Origin: Candidatus Hodarchaeota archaeon
GTDB lineage: Archaea; Asgardarchaeota; Heimdallarchaeia; Hodarchaeales; Hodarchaeaceae
Direction: 5' to 3'
NCBI GenBank assembly: GCA_016840285.1
Contig: JAEOSR010000043.1
Coordinates: forward strand, 1 to 64,000
DNA length: 64,000 nt
Shown here: one piece after another, positions 1-8,603 of the stretch
Layout of the letters: each line of letters starts with the position of its first letter
Position numbering within the stretch: the first letter of the stretch is position 1
The notes under the pieces: generated by a model
Seen by the model: the letters and a program-made list of their open reading frames with translations, nothing else
Told to the model about the DNA's origin: nothing
Databases searched by the model: none
Position numbers and translations under genes: made by a program

Positions 1-2
1 CG

Positions 3-941
3 TTAAGGGAGTTGAATCGAAATAGGAATTTAACGATAATTATTATAGAACATAAACCTTATTTATTCAAAGATCTAATTCATAGGTTGATCATTCTCGA
101 ACAGGGGAAAACTGTTCGGGAATTAAGAAAACCTGAAATTAATTTTAACCATTTAAAAATTCCTCGGAACGTTCTTCTGGATATTCAGCAAATTCAACAG
201 AAAAAGAGTACAGAAAGGATTTTAGATATTCATAAGCTCCATGTCAAGATGAAGAACCGTGAAATATTGAAAGGTATAACGTTACAATTAAAGAAGGGGT
301 TAATCTATGCAATTGTTGGACCTAATGGAGCTGGTAAAACCACATTATTACAATCCTTTCTTAATCTTATTCCTAGTTATGGAAATGTTCTATATAATAA
401 GAAGAAAATATCAAAAATCCCCATTTATAAATTAGCTAAAGATGTTGGATTGATTTTTCAAAATCCAAATCATCAAATTTTTGAAAAAAATGTTCTTGAT
501 GAAGTAACCTTCGCTCCCAGAAACTTCAAACAACCTCTTAATGAGGTCATTCTTCAAGCAAAGCAATTACTTAAAGATGCAACCTTAGACTCCTATATGA
601 AGGTCCCCCCATTCAGTTTAAGCTACGGTGAAAAGCGGCGCCTTAACATTTGTTCGATCTTAATTTACAAACCAGAGCTTTTGTTACTCGATGAACCGTT
701 TATTGGGCAGGATCGCGAAAATATTGAATATCTACTCAGTCTTTTGAAAGAAAGAAAGCTCAAAGGAGGCACAACTGTAGTCGTGTCTCATAGGAGAGAA
801 CTCTGTGATTTAGTAGATTATTTTTATGTGCTAAAAAAAGGTAAGCTTGTCACCGAAGGTTCACCAAAAGAAGTGATCCCTTTTCTAAATGAGAATAAGA
901 TTCTCGACTCCTCTATAGATGTGATTTCTAATGCAAAATGA
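3..941 (+). CDS. ECF transporter ATPase, tandem ABC domains (5' end missing)
   Basis: Energising ATPase of an energy-coupling-factor (ECF) importer for a vitamin or metal. The frame is open to the window edge. The first visible residues look like the end of an earlier ABC domain, with the H-loop histidine in IIIEHKP, so the full gene probably encodes two fused ABC domains. The TTG at 12 is then an internal codon, not the start. The second domain starts near 235 and has Walker A GPNGAGKTT, Q-loop FQNPNHQ, signature LSYGEKRR, Walker B LLLLDEP and H-loop VVVSHR. The NPNHQIF stretch is typical of EcfA/CbiO proteins. It overlaps the EcfT gene by 11 bases, so the two are co-translated. The substrate-binding S component is not in the window. 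Confidence 0.9.
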   Translation, partial: LRELNRNRNLTIIIIEHKPYLFKDLIHRLIILEQGKTVRELRKPEINFNHLKIPRNVLLDIQQIQQKKSTERILDIHKLHVKMKNREILKGITLQLKKGLIYAIVGPNGAGKTTLLQSFLNLIPSYGNVLYNKKKISKIPIYKLAKDVGLIFQNPNHQIFEKNVLDEVTFAPRNFKQPLNEVILQAKQLLKDATLDSYMKVPPFSLSYGEKRRLNICSILIYKPELLLLDEPFIGQDRENIEYLLSLLKERKLKGGTTVVVSHRRELCDLVDYFYVLKKGKLVTEGSPKEVIPFLNENKILDSSIDVISNAK

Positions 942-1731
942 TCAGAGCCAAAGTTTACATGAGATTCTTTTAGAAAAGGATCAAACAATTAGCACAAACC
1001 CACTAGTGAAGTTTCTTGCAATCATTGCTGTATCATTGATTCTTTTTGGAACCTCAAATGTACTGAAGATTTATTCTATTGTTATTAGCATCATTTTACT
1101 TTTTATTTTTGGCAAATTACCATTCAAAATCGCTAAACCACGATATAGAATGATGTTTATCTTTTCTTTTACTATTTTCTTGGTTCAAATTCTATTTGTT
1201 CACGGAAAGAATCTGGTTTTTTATCTTGTTCCACTTAAGGTTGGTGATTATGGCCCATTCTTCCCAATCTACGAACAGGGTATTTATCAAGGATTGATTT
1301 TTGTTGGCCGTTTTTGGGGTCTTATTTCTCTTAGTTGGGTTTTTATTAATTCTACTAATCCTTTTGATTTTGCTCAATCTTTGACCAAAATCGGGATTCC
1401 TTATCGTTTCGCGTTTTCGCTATCCCTAGCACTACGTTTTGTACCAGTTTTTAATACAGAAACCAATATTGTACAAAATGCACAACAAGCAAGAGGACTC
1501 AACGTTAATCCTAGCAATCTAAAGGGATTTATGAATCTCCTTCGATATACCTTAATTCCAATGATTGGTTCAACTTTAACTCGGATACGTGATATAACAA
1601 TCAGTATGGATGGTCGTGCATTTGGTGGTTATACTAAAAGGAGCTATATTAGGGAAATCCCTTTCACTTTACTTGATGGTTTTAAGTTGATAGTTCTACT
1701 TTGTTTGTTACTAGTTTTAAGCATCCTTTAA
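931..1731 (+). CDS. ECF transporter transmembrane component EcfT (CbiQ family)
   Basis: Membrane T component that couples the ECF ATPases to a substrate-binding S component. The 266-residue protein has about six hydrophobic segments. It carries the two short arginine motifs of the family that contact the ATPases: QQARGL near residue 187 and DGRAFGG near residue 227. Length is normal for EcfT. The ATG at 931 lies inside the end of the ATPase gene. No S-component gene follows, so the transporter is either of the shared (group II) type or has its S gene upstream of the window. Which substrate is carried cannot be told. Confidence 0.9.
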   Translation: MQNDQSQSLHEILLEKDQTISTNPLVKFLAIIAVSLILFGTSNVLKIYSIVISIILLFIFGKLPFKIAKPRYRMMFIFSFTIFLVQILFVHGKNLVFYLVPLKVGDYGPFFPIYEQGIYQGLIFVGRFWGLISLSWVFINSTNPFDFAQSLTKIGIPYRFAFSLSLALRFVPVFNTETNIVQNAQQARGLNVNPSNLKGFMNLLRYTLIPMIGSTLTRIRDITISMDGRAFGGYTKRSYIREIPFTLLDGFKLIVLLCLLLVLSIL

Positions 1732-1787
1732 GCAACAAATGACAGAAATAAAGATATTTAAAACACAGAAGAATTAGTGATTTAATA

Positions 1788-2525
1788 ATGGCTCAAGATC
1801 GCTTTTATTCTGAAAGACCGTTGGTTCATCAGCATATTGTTCTTATAAATATCGATGAGTTATTTGGTCATGAAGAGATCGTACAAACGCAAGTTGAATG
1901 GTTAAAAGACAACCTGAGAAAACTTGGATATTTTTTCCGTCCAATCTTGGTAGCTAAACGCGAAAAAGTGATTTTAGACGGTCACCATAGAGTGGTTGCG
2001 CTTAAGGAACTAGGTGAAGAAAAGGGGATTAAAACGATAAAGATTCCCTGTGTTGAGATTGAATATGTAGATAATCCTGAAATTAATCTTGGAACTTGGC
2101 ATCCCATATACACTGGAAAAGGAACCTTTAGCTTTCCAGGTGATATCAGTAAAATAGATATAAAATGGGAAAAAGTAGAATCATTCACCCTGGACGTGTT
2201 AAATAATCCAGAATACGGTTTTACACTCAAAACGAAAGATGGAAATTATTTTTGCTTAAAAGGAACGCAACAGGACATCTACAAAAAGTTTCTCTGCCAT
2301 TTCGAACCTAAGGCTTTCGATTATGCAAAAACACTTGAATATGCAATCCAATCTGTCGAAACTGGTCGGGGTTCATTTGCTCTTCTACGAACACGAGTCA
2401 CCAAACAAGACGTCATCAGATCCGCTATAAATAATCAACTCTTTGCACCTAAAACGACGCGGCATATTCTTTCATTTCGATACCAAGATATCAAAGTACC
2501 CCTTGATACGTTATTTCAATCATAA
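1788..2525 (+). CDS. ParB/sulfiredoxin-fold protein, SerK-like (possible ADP-dependent serine kinase)
   Basis: A 245-residue protein with a ParB-like N-terminal half: a β-strand with RPILVAKRE followed by VILDGHHR near residues 62-69. This fold and the DGHHR motif are shared with archaeal SerK, which phosphorylates free serine with ADP as donor and feeds cysteine synthesis in Thermococcus. The C-terminal half (FAPKTTRHIL near the end) also fits archaeal SerK-like proteins rather than partition ParB. No parA neighbour exists, which argues against chromosome partition. The start at 1788 is the first ATG, 56 bases after ecfT. The kinase assignment rests on motif and length only; a nuclease-like or unrelated ParB-fold role remains possible. 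Confidence 0.6.
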   Translation: MAQDRFYSERPLVHQHIVLINIDELFGHEEIVQTQVEWLKDNLRKLGYFFRPILVAKREKVILDGHHRVVALKELGEEKGIKTIKIPCVEIEYVDNPEINLGTWHPIYTGKGTFSFPGDISKIDIKWEKVESFTLDVLNNPEYGFTLKTKDGNYFCLKGTQQDIYKKFLCHFEPKAFDYAKTLEYAIQSVETGRGSFALLRTRVTKQDVIRSAINNQLFAPKTTRHILSFRYQDIKVPLDTLFQS

Positions 2526-2549
2526 ATTTACTTAAAACATGAAATTCAT

Positions 2550-3152
2550 GTGGTGAGCTCAAACTTGAACATTGAATTGATTCAAATAACCCCACTAACA
2601 GGGATCATTGAAGGAATGAAGACTTCTCGACGTAAGGGTCATATTGAAAAAATCCCAGAAAAAATCTTCAAGTGGGGACATTGGTCTGTCTTAGAGCATT
2701 CCTCTATGACAGTACAAATTCGAGAGATCAGTAGGGCTTGTACACACCAGTTAGTTCGACAACGAATCGGTGTAACATTCACACAAGAATCTCAACGTTA
2801 CTTTGATCCTGTAAATGACCCTGATTGGTTTGTTATCCCTCCAAGAATTGAGAAGAATGAAGGGTTAAAGCAGAAATATATTGAAGCTCGGAATCGTGAG
2901 GCAGAAGAGTACCGGTATTATCGTGAGCAAAAGATCCCAAAAGAAGATGCCAGGTTTTGTCTTCCAAATGCCTGTAAAACAAATGTGACATGGACGTTTA
3001 ACATGAATAGCCTTATCTGGTTTTTAGAGCAGCGTTTGAAAAAAGATGCACAATGGGAAATTAGAATGCTCGCTCAAAAGTTATATGATCTAGTGATGAC
3101 TACAGACTGGAAGAAATTCATGTTATATTGGAAACCAGACAGTAGACGGTAG
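2550..3152 (+). CDS. thyX: Flavin-dependent thymidylate synthase ThyX
   Basis: Makes dTMP from dUMP with FAD, methylene-tetrahydrofolate and NADPH. The 200-residue protein has the ThyX core: WSVLEHSSMTVQIREISRA, THQLVRQR and QESQRY. The signature arginine motif reads R70-Q71-R72, with glutamine where most ThyX have histidine, and the serine of the motif is one position later than in the usual RHRX7S spacing. LPNACKTNVTWTFN and the C-terminal AQWEIRMLAQ helix also fit the family. The start is one of two consecutive GTG codons (2550 or 2553). No thyA is in the window. The gene faces the next one and is followed by a hairpin. Confidence 0.9.
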   Translation: MVSSNLNIELIQITPLTGIIEGMKTSRRKGHIEKIPEKIFKWGHWSVLEHSSMTVQIREISRACTHQLVRQRIGVTFTQESQRYFDPVNDPDWFVIPPRIEKNEGLKQKYIEARNREAEEYRYYREQKIPKEDARFCLPNACKTNVTWTFNMNSLIWFLEQRLKKDAQWEIRMLAQKLYDLVMTTDWKKFMLYWKPDSRR

Positions 3153-3171
3153 TAAAAAAATTAAAGAGGGG

Positions 3172-3197
3172 GAGTGAAGAAGATTCTATCTTCTTTT
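3172..3197 (+). terminator. Hairpin terminator between convergent genes
   Basis: An 8-bp perfect stem (AAGAAGAT / ATCTTCTT, 3177-3184 with 3188-3195) around a 3-base loop is followed by a T run on the plus strand, just after thyX. It overlaps the stop codon of the convergent surface-protein gene. On the minus strand a T7 run follows about 30 bases further on, so it may act in both directions. Confidence 0.5.
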
Positions 3198-4121
3198 ATT
3201 CCCTATAAATCTTAGGGCAACAACACTTGAAACGACTGCAAGTATCATAATGGGAAATTCAAAGGCATGAGTCACCCCTGGAATGAGACCACCACCAGGA
3301 GCTCCAATAGAGACAGGTTTGTTTTGTATTAGTGTTTCAGATTCAAATGAAAATTTACCTACATCTTCACCTTTTGTCTTTGCTTTATACTTGGCTAATG
3401 TACCACCTTCTGTGAACTCAATTTCCCAGGTCATTTCATATGTATCATATTCTCTATATTGGTCATCATCCCAATCCCAATAATGCATCTGCCCTTCAAA
3501 TTTTATTTCACCATACCACTTGTGAGTGTCTTCTGTAAATTTATCCAAACCATTACTTAAATCACTTTCACCCATCAGAGAAAAACTATCAGTACTATCT
3601 ATGAAATCATCTATATCAACTGTCTCTTCATCGCCATCGACCCAAAGAGTTGTTTCCCAATCCTCGATATTACTTGCTAGATTATCGTTGATATCGTTCC
3701 AGTCAGGGTCAATAAACAGAAATTGAGGAGGACCACCCATACCGCGTAAGATGATGTCATCATCATCCACTGAATACCAGGGTGAGATTAATGTGATGGA
3801 TTCACTCTGATCACTATCAAAGCTAACATCTTCTATATCTTCCTCGTTACCAAAGGTACTCCATCTTGTATAATCAAGTGTTTTATCACCTGAGTCAATG
3901 TTAGTAATTTCAAGATTCATGTTATTCTGAGAAAGGGTGTAAGTTTCATCTTTTTTACTATCGGTGGTCTCTACTGTTCTTCGACTTATTGTTTGAGCTC
4001 CGAACGTAAGAATATCATCTTCATCGAAATCTCTAGTTTGAGCACCTACTGGTATAGGAACTGTTAAAATTAACAGAAAAGTAACCGAAATTAATAGTCC
4101 GATTTTATTTATCCGTTTCAC
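3186..4121 (-). CDS. Acidic secreted or surface protein with C-terminal anchor
   Basis: 311 residues that I do not recognise. Residues 1-27 form a signal peptide (KR, then a hydrophobic core ending PVGAQ). The body is rich in aspartate and tryptophan and should face outward. A glycine/proline-rich stretch (APGGGLIPG) precedes one C-terminal transmembrane helix near 288-306 and the basic tail GNKRR. That layout is typical of archaeal surface proteins held by a C-terminal helix. It resembles the protein at 16417-17502 in architecture but not clearly in sequence. The gene stands alone; the exporter operon upstream on the same strand ends 200 bases away. Confidence 0.75.
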   Translation of the reverse strand: MKRINKIGLLISVTFLLILTVPIPVGAQTRDFDEDDILTFGAQTISRRTVETTDSKKDETYTLSQNNMNLEITNIDSGDKTLDYTRWSTFGNEEDIEDVSFDSDQSESITLISPWYSVDDDDIILRGMGGPPQFLFIDPDWNDINDNLASNIEDWETTLWVDGDEETVDIDDFIDSTDSFSLMGESDLSNGLDKFTEDTHKWYGEIKFEGQMHYWDWDDDQYREYDTYEMTWEIEFTEGGTLAKYKAKTKGEDVGKFSFESETLIQNKPVSIGAPGGGLIPGVTHAFEFPIMILAVVSSVVALRFIGNKRR

Positions 4122-4328
4122 GTATATTTCACCTTCAATTTATTTTTTAAGCAATTTCGTGTTTTATATTGAATATTACTGTCTACTATAATGTATCGAC
4201 TAAAAGGATATTGCTTTTTTAAAATTTTATGGTAATTGTCTTAAAAAATATACCAAATAAATACTCTAGATCTTAAGAGAAGTTGTCACCAAGCAGAATA
4301 CGGATAGAAGTCAATCCAATTGATAACT

Positions 4329-5636
4329 TTAGTTATTCCTGTATACCCCTTTTATGAATATTAACGCTCCAATAATGAAAAATCCCATTCCCATAAGGAA
4401 AAGTAAGATCAAATCTAAGGAGATTTGACCAATATCCAAATTTAGTATCAAAATCTTTCGATAGACCTCACCAGTTGAAAAAAATGGATTTAAATGCCAT
4501 AATTGAATGTCATTGATTAGATTGATTCTTGGTAATGGAATAAAACCACCTGTTAAGAAAGAGAGAGGAAGTGCAATAAGACCTGGGAGGTAGGTTGCCA
4601 TTTTACCCCCAAGGAACGCAGCAATTCCCAAACTTATACCTAGTAGGGGTAACACTGCTAAAATACTCACAAGAAGCACGAAAAATGCTTGGTGATCTCC
4701 TTGGAATGGAAAACCTAAGAAATAAATAGTGAAGATCACACAAGTCATTGTCAGAAAGGTTGAAATGATTTGAGTAACTGAAAGGCTGAATAAAAAGGAT
4801 GTTGAGGGGAAATCACTTAATTTTAACCTATCAATCGTACCTTGCTCTTGCTCATAACCAACAATACCAGCAACCCCAGTACTACTTGTGATTAAAACAA
4901 AAATAAAAAATGCTGGGATGTAAATATCAAATTCGGTAAAAACAAGAGTAGAAACCGATTTATAATCTATGGTAAATTTTCCTGGTAAATTCAGTCCTTT
5001 AACCCAAAATTGATCTAAAAAAGTGATAAGCATCTCTTCCAGTAGTGTAGTTGCTTCAGCAAAACGAGCAAAGGAATAATCTCCCATTAATTCTATGTTT
5101 ATTCCTGAATAAACAAATTCAGTAGCATCTAATAATAGTTTTCCTTCAGTTACATTGATTCTATGATTTAATCCCGCAAGTAGCGTTTGTGAAAAATTAC
5201 TTGGAATGATAAAGCATAAACTGATAAAACGACTTTGAACTGCTTTACTTGCGTCGTCTAACTCAGAATAGGAGATAACAGAAAATCGTCTCGGATCATT
5301 CTTTAATAATAATTTTTCTGAATCATTCATATTTTTAATAAAGCAGGAACCAAATCCATCATGAAGAGGATCTCCTTCCAAACTGTTTTTCATTAAATAA
5401 TGAGTGAATTGAGATAGAATTGTTGAATTCAAATTCAAACCCTGATCTTGATTAATAACACCAATTTTAAAATTGTCTCCAGTATCTCCAATAATAACGA
5501 ATGAACTATTGTCTCCATAAAGAAATGCTATTCCCACAATAAATAAAACAGGTATTAAAAATATTATACTCATTCTTTCGACATCTCTACCCGTCTGTTT
5601 TAGACATTTTATCGTATAAAGTAATATTTTATACAT
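4329..5636 (-). CDS. ABC-2 type exporter permease (second of pair)
   Basis: 435-residue membrane subunit of a DrrAB-like ABC exporter. One N-terminal transmembrane helix (residues ~22-40) is followed by a large outward domain of about 190 residues with many N-glycan-like NxS/T sites, then five or six helices. EQEQGTIDRLKLSDFP, between the second and third helices, is the conserved coupling segment of ABC-2 permeases. It starts 6 bases after the stop of the preceding permease gene, so the two are probably translated together and form a heterodimer on the shared ATPase. Substrate unknown; lipids, drugs and peptides are all possible. Confidence 0.88.
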   Translation of the reverse strand: MYKILLYTIKCLKQTGRDVERMSIIFLIPVLFIVGIAFLYGDNSSFVIIGDTGDNFKIGVINQDQGLNLNSTILSQFTHYLMKNSLEGDPLHDGFGSCFIKNMNDSEKLLLKNDPRRFSVISYSELDDASKAVQSRFISLCFIIPSNFSQTLLAGLNHRINVTEGKLLLDATEFVYSGINIELMGDYSFARFAEATTLLEEMLITFLDQFWVKGLNLPGKFTIDYKSVSTLVFTEFDIYIPAFFIFVLITSSTGVAGIVGYEQEQGTIDRLKLSDFPSTSFLFSLSVTQIISTFLTMTCVIFTIYFLGFPFQGDHQAFFVLLVSILAVLPLLGISLGIAAFLGGKMATYLPGLIALPLSFLTGGFIPLPRINLINDIQLWHLNPFFSTGEVYRKILILNLDIGQISLDLILLFLMGMGFFIIGALIFIKGVYRNN

Positions 5637-5642
5637 TTCTCA

Positions 5643-7025
5643 TCAGCTCAGCCTTTTAAATCGTAGATAATAAAAGAGGAAAATAGAAAAAATTAGATAA
5701 ATAGACGAAAGAAACAAACTCATGAAGATGTCTGGTAGAACAAGAAGAAACTCAAAATCATATAGCAAGACTTGGCGTAGAGCGTTGATAGAGTGAGTCA
5801 AAGGTAAAAGATCCCATAGGAGAAAATCTCGTGAATACCCGCTTGCAGTTGGAAAAATCTTAGGAATGAGAATTATTTTTGGAACTTCAATGAAAGCACC
5901 ACTCATGAAGGCCATAAACGGTGCACCAAAACCCAGTATATTTCCCACAACATCTTCATTCGATAGAAAAGCACTAGAAATGTACACGAGAAACAATGAG
6001 AAGGGAAATATTGTTAAAGCAATTGTGAATCCTAAAAATAAGTCTCCTACAGGATTAAATCCTAGTATTAAGCTGGATAAGAATAAGATTAACGATTGGC
6101 TTATCATAACTGGAATTTGAATTAAAATTGAACCAATGATATAAGCTCCTCCCGAGGAGGGAGATAAACGAATACGATCAAAAGTTGTGTTATTCTGTTT
6201 AAATTCCATACAAAAAAACATAGCAATTAGAGATGGTTGGACAATTATCCCAAAAGCAATTAGGCCTGGTATTGATAATTCAAATAGTGAGTATTTTGGG
6301 ATATTAATTGCATAGTCTTCATTCATTTTAATCAAAATACTCCCACCAGGGCCTTTAAATGCAGTTGTGAGATCCTGGTACTGATGTATTACAACTGAGA
6401 GTATTGATTTTGCCAATTTAAAGTTTAAATAACTCTCATCTCCTGCCACATGAATTGTGTCGTTAATATTTGTTGGTAAGTCTGGGGAAGACGGAAACTG
6501 TAACTGAATCATTTCATGAAGATACATTCCAAATGTATTATACCAATACCTGTTCAGGATTGAAAGAGTCGTATTAGAAAAATTTGGATTGAGGACAATT
6601 AAAATATCTAGATCTCGTTTAAACAATTTATCATTTGCCTCGGATTCCGTGTCATATTCAGTTATATCAAATATATGCGGAGCATTGGTAATGTTACTAT
6701 ATGTCAAATTTGCAAGAATATCGGTGAAATCACTTCCGAACCCTATATCAAGAACATCAGAACTGTGATATTGAGTTAAAGAAGCATTTTCCATTATTGT
6801 TTCATTTTTAAAAAGGGATTTGATGTCATCAGAAACTCCAGAATCGTGATTGATTACACCCAATAAAAAGGTCTGATTTTCTCCTACGGGGGAGGTTGAA
6901 AATCCAATCCAATATAATCCAATAAAAAACAATGGAAATAATATTAGGTACGGTATAGTCCATTTGCTTCGGACTAATTGTAATCCTATCCGTTGTGTGA
7001 CCCCAAGAATTTGTTGTAGTGCCAT
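5643..7025 (-). CDS. ABC-2 type exporter permease (first of pair)
   Basis: 460-residue paralogue of the following permease with the same layout. It has an N-terminal helix near residues 23-42, an external domain of about 200 residues, then a bundle of helices. KQNNTTFDRIRLSPSSGG is its coupling segment, matching the family E-[RK]-G-T-x-[ED]-R-L pattern loosely. It lies 11 bases downstream of the ATPase gene. Two different permeases with one ATPase imply a heterodimeric exporter. The YhaP/DrrB family is the closest I can name. Confidence 0.88.
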   Translation of the reverse strand: MALQQILGVTQRIGLQLVRSKWTIPYLILFPLFFIGLYWIGFSTSPVGENQTFLLGVINHDSGVSDDIKSLFKNETIMENASLTQYHSSDVLDIGFGSDFTDILANLTYSNITNAPHIFDITEYDTESEANDKLFKRDLDILIVLNPNFSNTTLSILNRYWYNTFGMYLHEMIQLQFPSSPDLPTNINDTIHVAGDESYLNFKLAKSILSVVIHQYQDLTTAFKGPGGSILIKMNEDYAINIPKYSLFELSIPGLIAFGIIVQPSLIAMFFCMEFKQNNTTFDRIRLSPSSGGAYIIGSILIQIPVMISQSLILFLSSLILGFNPVGDLFLGFTIALTIFPFSLFLVYISSAFLSNEDVVGNILGFGAPFMAFMSGAFIEVPKIILIPKIFPTASGYSRDFLLWDLLPLTHSINALRQVLLYDFEFLLVLPDIFMSLFLSSIYLIFSIFLFYYLRFKRLS

Positions 7026-7036
7026 TTAACTACCTC

Positions 7037-7993
7037 TTAATCACGTAGAGCTCGCCCAGTTAAGTTAATGAAAACATCTTCAAGTGATGTACTCCTAATA
7101 GCCATATTTTCAACCTCCAAGTCTTGAGATTCGATGAAATTCAAGATTCGACTTAAACGGGATACTACATCCAATGCTCGAATAACAAGACAACCACTAG
7201 AAATATAGGAGTCTTCAATCCCTTTAAACGTCTTTAATGCTTGAGCTAGGTCATCTAAATTCCCTTTTTCCTTTAATGAGAATTCCACTAAGTCTCCTTC
7301 TCCAATCGAAGATTTCAATTTTTTTGGAGTATCCAAAACTAAGATCTTACCATTGTCTATAATGGCTACACGATCACTCAATCGATCTGCTTCCTCCATA
7401 AAATGAGTGGTTAATATGATAGTCTTACCTTGATTTGGTAGATCCTTAATAACTTCCCAGACTGCAACACGAGATTGAGGATCGAGGCCTGGAGTTGGTT
7501 CGTCGCATAGGATGATTTTTGGATCGTGAACTAAACCTAAAATCAAGTTCAATCTTTTTTGTAAGCCTCCTGATAAATTCCGAACCAGATGCTTACGTTT
7601 TTCATCGAGGCCAACTTTAGAAATTAAAGAGTCTATGCGATCTTTCGCCTCCTCTTTTGGAATATCATATATTTTTGCTAAGAACCACAGATTTTCTTCA
7701 ACAGTTAGATCATCATAAAAAGTTAAGGACTGAGGAATGATTCCAAGCATCCTCTTAAGTTCTTTTCCGTTTTTGTGAGGATCTTGTCCCATAATTGTAA
7801 TATTCCCAGCATCAGGTTTCAAGAGACCAATTATCATACGGAGGCTAGTTGTTTTACCAGCACCATTCGGTCCTAAGAACCCGAAAATCTCATTTTCGCG
7901 AATGTCAAGAGAAATTCCATCAACAGCTTTAACAAGCTTCTCTCCCTTTCCGAAGTATTTCTTTAAGTTTCTTACTTCGATTATATTCGACAT
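7037..7993 (-). CDS. ABC exporter ATP-binding protein (DrrA-like)
   Basis: 318-residue ATPase powering the two downstream permeases. Walker A GPNGAGKTT lies near residues 42-50, followed by Q-loop IPQSLTF, signature LSGGLQKR, Walker B IILCDEPTPGLDP and H-loop LTTHFMEEADR. The C-terminal ~100 residues, ending SLEDVFINLTGRALRD, form the extra domain typical of the drug-exporter (DrrA/CcmA) class. The start codon overlaps the stop of the regulator gene (TAATG), with a GGAGG ribosome-binding site six bases upstream inside the regulator gene. Translation is therefore coupled. Confidence 0.93.
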   Translation of the reverse strand: MSNIIEVRNLKKYFGKGEKLVKAVDGISLDIRENEIFGFLGPNGAGKTTSLRMIIGLLKPDAGNITIMGQDPHKNGKELKRMLGIIPQSLTFYDDLTVEENLWFLAKIYDIPKEEAKDRIDSLISKVGLDEKRKHLVRNLSGGLQKRLNLILGLVHDPKIILCDEPTPGLDPQSRVAVWEVIKDLPNQGKTIILTTHFMEEADRLSDRVAIIDNGKILVLDTPKKLKSSIGEGDLVEFSLKEKGNLDDLAQALKTFKGIEDSYISSGCLVIRALDVVSRLSRILNFIESQDLEVENMAIRSTSLEDVFINLTGRALRD

Positions 7994-8511
7994 TAAATTC
8001 CTCCAGTAGAATATATTTTAGACACCTCTTCTTTAATGAAGATTAACGCTTTTTCAAGCACCTTACCATATAAAATATAACCAAAAATTTGTTCATCAAG
8101 GATTTTCTTCAATAATGGATCCGTATCTTGAGATTTGTTCAGAAGTTGTTTCAATTCATCTATGCAGACATCATTTTTTTCAATGAAACCTTCAAAAATC
8201 TTTATAATCATCTCTATTCCTGATGTTGCAGTATAGGTATATCCAGTCTTGTGTGTACCCTCTTTTACAATAGTACCATACTTTTCATTTATTTTAATTG
8301 CTCTATTTACTGATGATACTGAATATTTTCCGTTTGGGAAAAAATCTGCTAATCTTCTTGATATAGATCTTTGAGTCCATTTACTACCATGTGGATCAAG
8401 GGATTCAAAAAGAAAGAGGGTATCTATCAAACCACTTAGTCTAGGAATGCCATATTCTTCATAGTATTTAGCGAATATATCAAAGAGTTCTTTACGTGAA
8501 GCACTGAGCAT
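7993..8511 (-). CDS. GbsR/MarR-type winged-helix regulator of the ABC operon
   Basis: 172-residue transcription factor. The segment YGIPRLSGLIDTLFLFESLD is the family's dimer/entry helix. It is followed by a winged helix: ISRRLADFFPNGKYSVSSVNRAIK as the helix-turn-helix and THKTGYTYTA as the wing. The long C-terminal helices probably dimerise. As first gene of the regulator-ATPase-permease-permease operon it most likely controls its own operon, perhaps in response to the exported compound. An inverted repeat just upstream of its TATA box supports autoregulation. Confidence 0.8.
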   Translation of the reverse strand: MLSASRKELFDIFAKYYEEYGIPRLSGLIDTLFLFESLDPHGSKWTQRSISRRLADFFPNGKYSVSSVNRAIKINEKYGTIVKEGTHKTGYTYTATSGIEMIIKIFEGFIEKNDVCIDELKQLLNKSQDTDPLLKKILDEQIFGYILYGKVLEKALIFIKEEVSKIYSTGGI

Positions 8512-8542
8512 AGAAATTCCATGAAAAACAATATAGTATTAT

Positions 8543-8580
8543 CTTATAAGGATTTCTATTTTGTGAAATCCAGAATTTCA
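8543..8580 (-). promoter_or_regulatory. Promoter and candidate operator of the ABC exporter operon
   Basis: On the minus strand a TATA-like TCCTTATAAG lies around 8543-8553, about 35 bases upstream of the regulator start. Directly upstream is the inverted repeat TGAAAT-N5-ATTTCA (8564-8580). Its position next to the TATA/BRE elements suits binding by the GbsR-like regulator. The link to that regulator is inferred. Confidence 0.4.
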
Positions 8581-8603
8581 AAAATTTGAGAAACGGATTA
8601 ATC

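Noticed and set aside
1788..2525. Chromosome partition protein ParB
   Set aside because: No parA neighbour or parS-like repeats, and length and C-terminus fit SerK-like proteins better.
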